Shown in pieces: positions 57,714-64,000 of a stretch of DNA of 64,000 nucleotides. The translations under genes were made by a program, and so were the position numbers. The stretch is taken from NCBI GenBank assembly GCA_037074765.1, contig JBAMDO010000032.1:248001-312000 (forward strand), in the 5' to 3' direction. Each line of letters opens with the position of its first letter. Position 1 is the first letter of the stretch. The notes beneath the pieces were generated by a model, which did not search any database, was not told the origin of the DNA, and saw nothing but the letters and a program-made list of their open reading frames with translations. Source of the stretch: Mansonella perstans. Lineage: Eukaryota > Nematoda > Chromadorea > Rhabditida > Onchocercidae.

Positions 57714-58140
57714 GACTTTCAGTAATCTTGACTAAGGTTTTGAAAAGATCCTGAGATTTCCCAAATCAATGATCAATTCATCCATCTGCTATAGTAGTAT
57801 GATTTAAACAACGAAGAATAAAGGAAAATACTGGGATACGGTAGTTGCAATTCCAGAAACTCTCAGAAATCTTGACTAAGGTTTTGAAAAGATCCTAAGA
57901 TTTCCCAAATCAACGATCAATTCATCCATCTGCTATAGTAGTATGATTCAAACAACGAAGAATAAAGGAAAATGATTAGGATACGGTAGTTGAAATCCTA
58001 AAAACTCTCAGTAATCTTGATTGAGATGTCAAGGTGTCCTGAGATTTCCCAAATCACCGATCAATTCATCCATCTACAATAGTAGTATGATTTAAACAAT
58101 GAAGAGAATGAACAAAATATACTGGGATACGGTAGTTGCA
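57714..58140. repeat. Three tandem copies of a 140-145 bp unit
   Basis: Units start near 57714, 57853 and 58000 and share AATCTTGACTAAGGTTTTGA, CCCAAATCAAYGATCAATTC and GGATACGGTAGTTG blocks, with 5-15% divergence. They lie upstream of hat-1 and overlap the end of the open frame at 58066-58503. Confidence 0.9.
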
Positions 58141-58503
58141 AAGATCGTTGTAAGATACAAACGTGCATCCATTCAAAATCATTGAGCTGAAGACGTGTGT
58201 ACCGCCCAGCAACATGCAAGATGCGAGCGATGCAGCGCATTTGTGCACGTAGTCTTCTCTTTCTCTATCTTCTCTACCACTTTTATCATGTTCATTATTT
58301 CTTAGTCTTTTCGCAACACTCTCTTCTTCTAGCATACTCTCTATAGTGCATGCTCTTTCTGGTATGTATAAACATACAGAATCGCGTCGCGTCACCATTA
58401 GCATCAAATGAGAGGCTAGGATATGCGGTGCGGCAAGGCTAGTGTGAATGATTCGTCTGTTCCGTAGGGCAGCAGTAGACAGCATCAATTGCCACCTACA
58501 CAC
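58066..58503 (-). CDS. Uncertain 145-codon ORF upstream of hat-1
   Basis: An ATG-initiated frame encodes MCRWQLMLSTAALRNRRIIH, then an acidic/basic stretch (ESMLEEESVAKRLRNNEHDK), and a Cys/Ser-rich end that runs into the tandem repeat. Its central 250 bp is more GC-rich than the surroundings. Length and composition are unusual for chance in this AT-rich DNA. However, there is no recognisable domain, the end is made by repeat sequence, and the GC-rich patch could be a promoter or first-exon region. Confidence 0.25.
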   Translation of the reverse strand: MCRWQLMLSTAALRNRRIIHTSLAAPHILASHLMLMVTRRDSVCLYIPERACTIESMLEEESVAKRLRNNEHDKSGREDREREDYVHKCAASLASCMLLGGTHVFSSMILNGCTFVSYNDLCNYRIPVYFVHSLHCLNHTTIVDG

Positions 58504-60003
58504 AAGTTGTAAATATTACAGCCATATGGGTCTAGGCTTGTAAAAATTTACTATTTGGTTCTTTTATGGCCTAGGCTTACTTAACCATTTCTTCTCTTTT
58601 TTATTCATAATACTGTAAAAGTTTTTTGTATTACTTTTAGTTATGGTTCAATTGTTTATTCATTTATTTGTTTATATTATTTATTCAAAAATTCTCAATT
58701 GAATCTATCAATCACATACACTTTCTTTTAAAGTATTTGTTCCACAGTTTTTTATGATAGTATTTGTCTTTGTTGACGTGCAATCTATAAGACCTGGATG
58801 ATATCATTTCAAAATTCAGCTATCGAATTTTCATAAAGAAAATAGATTTCGTTATTCTCTTCTTAGTTGATTTATATGTGTAATTGTTTAAACATATTGT
58901 TGTTTGAGAGATTGTGTACCATAGTTGTTGCAGAATGATGGGATTAGTTATGTGATTTTATGAATAAGTTTGGTAAAGTAGAGTTCCATAGGCTAGTTAT
59001 ACAATTCAGTTGTAATTTATCGATAAACTACAACAAACTTTTTGGACGCCAAAAAGCGAAGAACTCTTGCCAGCTAACTTTATTTTTAATTTACTAAGCA
59101 AAAAGAATATATGGCTAATAATTTAAAATTCATAAATAAGGTAAAAAGGAATGAAGGAGCAACCTGTGCACAATGTTGTTGAATAAAAGTATAAAAAGCT
59201 CTAGCCAACATATATAGTTTCAGAAGTATGGGAAAAACGATTCTTTAGAATTTGAGATTTGGAAAACTTACATTTGCCTAATTTCATTATGAGTTGATGC
59301 GGAAGGATATGTATGCGGATACGACGAAGTGGAATTAGGATATGATGGAAATTAAATAAATTACGAGAGATTTCTTTTGTATCGAGAATATGTGAGTATA
59401 TTGGTTTAGTCATGCTGCATTCAGTTTCCATCACTGAGTGTTTTTCTCGTGGAATGAAAATTTTTTTTGTGCCTCATCCATTCTCATGATTATCTAATTC
59501 GAAACCCGTAACAACTCGCATTATTTCCATAATAAGTTTATGCCGAAATTTCTTAAAATTATCCCGCTATTTCAGGACACACGAATTTAGTTTTGGAGTC
59601 CATACAAAATACACAGAAGAATTTGTGTTATGTCGAGGCGGCGGTGGGTGCAAGGAAGATTCAATGGGACTCGGAACTGTGATTGATATATCAGCAACAC
59701 CGGTTAATAGTGAACAGTTCATTGTAATTTTTTGGTCCATATTGTATTGGAATCAAGCCTGGTTAAACAGGATTTGTTTACTTGTTTATTTTGTTCACTA
59801 AAAAGTTATTAAATTTTTTTTCAAAGGAATGATGTGTACAGGCGCAGTTCACTTTTTCAGGGTTAGGAAATTATTCTTTCTATATTTGCAATTGCATATT
59901 GGATAAGGTGCAGCAAGTTGTTTAACTGAAATATGTAGTTGTTTTGCTTTGCTGAGAGCTAGAATGATTTTTCGCAATAGGTCAGTTTAAAACAAAGTTT
60001 CAG
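58504..60003. other. Upstream region of the KANSL1-like gene
   Basis: Mostly AT-rich spacer. An acceptor TTTCAG at 59575 precedes an exon-like stretch to about 59682. It is open in one frame (HTNLVLESIQNTQKNLCYVE and AAVGARKIQW before a stop) and also contains ATGTCGAGGCGGCGGTGG. It may be a 5' UTR exon, an alternative start, or the end of another gene. The main start at 60004 directly follows a TTTCAG. Confidence 0.4.
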
Positions 60004-63000
60004 ATGCGTACTAGTAAAAATGATTGTGACGATGAGGCTGCTGGCATGAGTAATGATGAAATTACAATGAGTTTACGACCTTCTTCATTGCTTCTGGATC
60101 ATAGCATGTCATCTCCAGAAGTGAAAGATACTCTTTCCTCTGAACACTCAAACTTGAGGCATGCGATGCAACTGTCTGAAGCTCACGAAGATGTGCCTTC
60201 TGATCCTTTTGTATTTTCAGTTCATCAGTTAAAGGAAAATGAGGTCAGATCCACATTTGTTTCAAGTGATTTCAATAATACAAAATTTTTTTTTTTGACA
60301 TGATCAGGTAGCAGCAAAAGTGCAAATAAACATCGCATTCGTGACTCAAAGCGCATTTCATTACTTTCATAAATTTCCATTAATTTTTGAAATCTTTTTT
60401 ATCTTTTTTTTGATTTTGTTTCATTGCATTTATTCATCAACTGTTTTATTTTTTTTCTAAAAAACATCAATGAAGCTATTGTAAAAATGCGCTATACTGT
60501 GTTTTAATTAAGGATACGATGGTGAGTGAATTCTTCAATGTTCAGTAATGTATGTTTTTAGAAACAAGCAGCAGAACTTTCATAGTTTCCAGGTTTGTTC
60601 AACAAATGGTACAGACACAGTGTTGGCTGCAGAACAGCCATTGGAGGGTCGTTGTTTTGATTCTAGTAATTGTCCTCACGATCCTGAACCGTCTACCTCA
60701 AAAGAAGGTCTGGCATCAAAAGAAGCTGGTAATGAGCAGAAAAATCAAGCATTGAATCTAGTAAATGGAAAATGTAATTTGCAAGCGTCACTTGATGTGG
60801 GAAACTCAAATCATATTGCTGCTCATGATTCAAAAGAATCTAGCAAGGTATTTTGTCCAGGACATTCTCATGTAAAAAAGGGAATATATTCATATGTTGT
60901 TTCGAAGGTCATCTTACCGCTTTCCTGAAGCACGATCATATTTACATGAAATGATGGTTGACACTGTCAAGTTTAGCAGAAAATTTATCTGCGACCTGAA
61001 ATATGAATGGTTTGGTTAGGATAGAGATCAGTCGAAGATTTTGGTTTGTGGTAATATGTAATATAAACTTCTTTTGGTAGATAAATGAGTAAAGGGTTTA
61101 TAGTTGCATGAAATAAAAAAAAGTGGTAAATATGTTTACGACGAAAAACTGCGAAGATCTGTTGGAGAATAGAAGAATTATCTTTTGAAACAAATACGTA
61201 ATATATGCTTTTCTTTACAGGATATCACGACACAAATTCCCATTTATGTGCCAAGTGCAAACAGAAACCAACATGTCGGAAGTACGGATTTGGGCCAACA
61301 GATCTGTCCTAAGCAAGAGCCGTTTCTCGCAATTGATACTCATCAAGAAGTATCTCGACGATCGCTAATTAATACAGCTCCTTTATCACCAAATCATTAT
61401 GGTTCTGTTTCGGCTCAAACGTCTCTGCCATTTCGAACTAATAGACGTTCACAGCTCTCCGGTTCACGCAAAACTTTGCTACTTACCAATACCAATGAGA
61501 TATTTTTTCCAGAGCAGGAAATTTCCGCAGATATCCCAGAATTACAACAAAAGAAACAGCAAATTCAGGTTTTGTGATGAAAAATTATTAATAATGTAAA
61601 TATAGGAACAAATTTGCAAACAACCCTTTAAGTGCTAAGTGAAACGTTTTCAGGAAAAACGTCTTACATTTCATGGGTTAATGATTGGAATTCTGAACAC
61701 TAATTTGTTTAGGACGAACGAATAATGACTGCACATTGCGCTCCATCCGTATTACCAGTCGTAGGTGCAGGTGAAGATCATTTGCAAATTCCTAGTGAGC
61801 AAATTTTGAATAAAGCGCTTGATTTATTACGAAAACCAGTGCAGGATGATGTAAACGAATCGAGAACTGCAACCAAACGAAGTTATTCTAAGAAAATCAG
61901 CGCGAGGTAAGTTAATTCTAGAAAGATATAAGCAGGTCCAGTTTTCTTTAGCTTGAGATTTCAGTAGCCTCAGTTTTATTTCTTTATTGCATGACTTCAA
62001 TTACTTGATTTTTATCGTGATTAATGAAAATAAAGTAAGTAAACTAAAACACAAGCCATATTTAATAACTAAGTCCAGTTTATAAGAAGCGTACTTGTCG
62101 GTTACTTCTGATTGACTGAAGCCATCCTTTTTATTTCTCTTGCAACTTACGTTTGAAAGTTATGCTGTTTCGCATTATTGTATGTATTTAATTATCTCTC
62201 TGCGTTCTTCCTGCACTTTGCAGTATTTCAATTTTTTTAGCACTGTTGTGGACTATAAAGATGGTTTGAATAGAAAAATACTGCAAGAGAAAATTGGAAA
62301 ATTACGTGATAGGAACGGTCTGGCATTAAGCGTACCGCATGTATGTTGTTTTTTAGCTCGTGCTGGGTCCAGTATTTTTACAAAGGATTTTTCTAACTGC
62401 TTCTGAATTCGGTGCTTATCATACGGTAGTAATAATTATTCAGAATTCCTCACAATCTTACTTTCAGCTTGAACGTGCTCATCTTAATCAATTGGCTAAT
62501 TTATTACAACGTTTCAAGAATCACTTTGCGATTAATGATTTTCTATCAAAGGAAGTTTCGGATTATGTTTTCGGTGATGGTTCAACTACTAGTACTCAAA
62601 AATCATCTGTTGATACTCGAAATTCGTATGTTTTTGAGATATTTTTTTATATGCTTTAAGGTATTTTCTTTTTGCATTTTGAACCGAATATTCCGCAGAG
62701 AAACTGCTTCTTCATGTAGGCGCAACCCCAGTCATTTATATTCATGCAAGATAAGGAGTTTTTGATTCCCATATGACGAGGCGTTTTTTCAAGGTCATCA
62801 ACAAAGACGACGTGAAAGTTAAAAAAGTATAATATTCACTTGTCGTTGGCAGTCATTTACATGTATTTTAGAGTATCTGGGGAATCGGATAGACGGCTGA
62901 TGAAATATGTCATGGATGCGGATGCAACTGAATCCGAAGATAGTGATAGGGAAAGCGAAGAACAGATGCCATCAACATCGACTGCTTATCTGCCGTACGG

Positions 63001-64000
63001 ATCTTGGTTTTACAGTTTTACACACATATGATTTGTTTGCGTTTGCTTTTTTTAATTCATCTGAGATGATTTGTTCAGAAGCTTGTCGTCCCGGGCATTG
63101 TTTGAAGAGCGAGTCCGTTTGGGTACGCTGGATGCAAAAGCGCTTTGTATGGAAGAGGATTGTGAAGAAAAAATAAATGTTGTTTATCGCCAGGTTCATT
63201 TCCATTCTATCACCTTATTTTACCATACCATTACATTAACGTTTTTCAAGATGATTTTGTTTGGTGCTAAATTGCAGTGATATTTGGTAATATATTTGTG
63301 CGCTAGAGTATTGCTTTATAATGTTTGTAACAGGTAGTTGAGTTGAAAAATTTGCTGTAACCTACATAGTTGGAGTTTTTCTGTACCCAGTGTCTAATCT
63401 GACTCTAATCTAATCCTGTTGTTCTAACTGTGCTTTGAAAATTTGTGGAGTACAGAGGATTTTGATAATGAGCCATATTTTTACATAATCCTGAAGAAGA
63501 TTCGCCAATTCGTGATCCATAAATGATTTAATTACTTTTTAAGATTTCCTTTTATATTATGTTATAATTGTTGAAGGTTTAGAAATTTATGTATTACAGC
63601 TGGATGTTATTCGAAGACAAAAGAAGAAAGTACATTCATGGGACGACAAAGCTTTAAGCGAAAGCTGTGCGAGATGCTTACCATTCGATGGTAAAAGAAG
63701 GCGTTTTTTGAAAAGGAGGAAGTTTGTTTTCAATTCTTCCACTTAAAACATTCAGAATTCACGTTTGGATGCATTATATTGTTAGTCATAATCTGTATGT
63801 ATTTCTAAAATTTACAGGATAGAAAAAAATGGTCTCATTGAACATGAAATACCTATGTTTCTGGATACCGGAGAACGCATGCGGACATACGCTGCTGTGG
63901 ATAACCGAGTTTATCCTGCACTCCCTTTTCTTGCAGGTTTTGTCTCAATACATATTATTAAATTTCGTAGTATAGCAAACAGGGTTCTTGATAAAGGATG
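60004..64000 (+). CDS. KANSL1 / SUMV-1-like chromatin scaffold, 5' part (runs off window)
   Basis: Exons in phase: 60004-60243, 60593-60847, 61221-61568, 61713-61906, 62241-62340, 62468-62625, 62872-62994, 63079-63193, 63600-63721, 63818-63936, with a donor at 63937 and more beyond the window. The first 260 residues are disordered and Ser/Gln/Glu-rich. A helical region follows (LNRKILQEKIGKLRDRNG; LERAHLNQLANLLQRFKNHF), then an acidic patch (DADATESEDSDRESEEQMPS). The last part resembles human KANSL1 in order: SSRALFEERVRLGTLDAKAL (where KANSL1 has SRWAWLQAQVSDLEYRI), a CARCLPFDGKRRRFLKRR basic block, and AVDNRVYPALPFLAG (KANSL1: LDSCVHPVLAFPDD). KANSL1 scaffolds the MOF-containing NSL acetyltransferase complex. 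The assignment rests on short motifs; the C-terminal PEHE domain, if present, lies outside. The ATG right after TTTCAG suggests trans-splicing or a 5' UTR intron. Confidence 0.6.

Noticed and set aside
62699..62760. Possible extra exon of the KANSL1-like gene after TTCCGCAG
   Set aside because: No donor in a compatible phase exists before its stop, while the flanking exons join in phase without it.

Overview
This window is AT-rich, intron-dense eukaryotic DNA with the marks of a nematode, most likely a filarial (clade III) parasite. Introns are short to medium and end in T-rich TTTCAG-type acceptors, several start codons sit just behind an unpaired acceptor (spliced-leader-like), and every gene with a clear relative matches an animal family. 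The species cannot be fixed from the sequence. All gene models were spliced by eye and checked for reading phase at every junction. They are predictions, not transcript-backed models.

Layout. (1) 1-4.1 kb: a possible terminal exon of an upstream gene, then a METTL16/mett-10 RNA m6A methyltransferase on +. (2) 6.4-15.6 kb: a paxillin (pxl-1) gene on + with a 13-nt first coding exon, LD motifs, four LIM domains and candidate alternative first and last exons. (3) 16.2-18.3 kb: a decayed serpin on -. (4) 19.3-43.2 kb: a rearranged array of omega-class glutathione-transferase-like genes. It has two copies on + and three on -, each with duplicated promoter DNA, and a mitochondrial DnaJ gene (dnj-10/Tid1, -) is caught between inverted arms. 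One copy is almost certainly intact in frame (39.2-41.4 kb). The others carry a lost acceptor, a 1-nt microexon deletion, a 1.1-kb internal deletion, or replacement of most exons by a poly(A)-tailed BED zinc-finger fragment. (5) 43.7-47.9 kb: a two-pore (TWK/K2P) potassium channel on +. (6) 48.2-49.2 kb: a mariner relic and another relic. (7) 49.4-53.2 kb: delta-COP (copd-1/ARCN1) on -. (8) 54.7-57.6 kb: histone acetyltransferase HAT1 on -. (9) 57.7-58.5 kb: tandem repeats and an uncertain ORF. (10) 60.0-64.0 kb: the 5' part of a probable NSL-complex scaffold (KANSL1/sumv-1-like) on +, running off the window.

The single-copy genes are housekeeping or neuromuscular and do not form an obvious pathway, apart from two chromatin genes (HAT1 and the KANSL1-like gene) lying next to each other. 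The most unusual part is the GST array. Its copies share a CPYC glutaredoxin-like active site, an intron that appears to use a GC donor in every copy, a length-variable in-frame cassette exon, and a promoter module of nuclear-receptor DR1, CCAAT and TATA elements from which some copies have lost the DR1.
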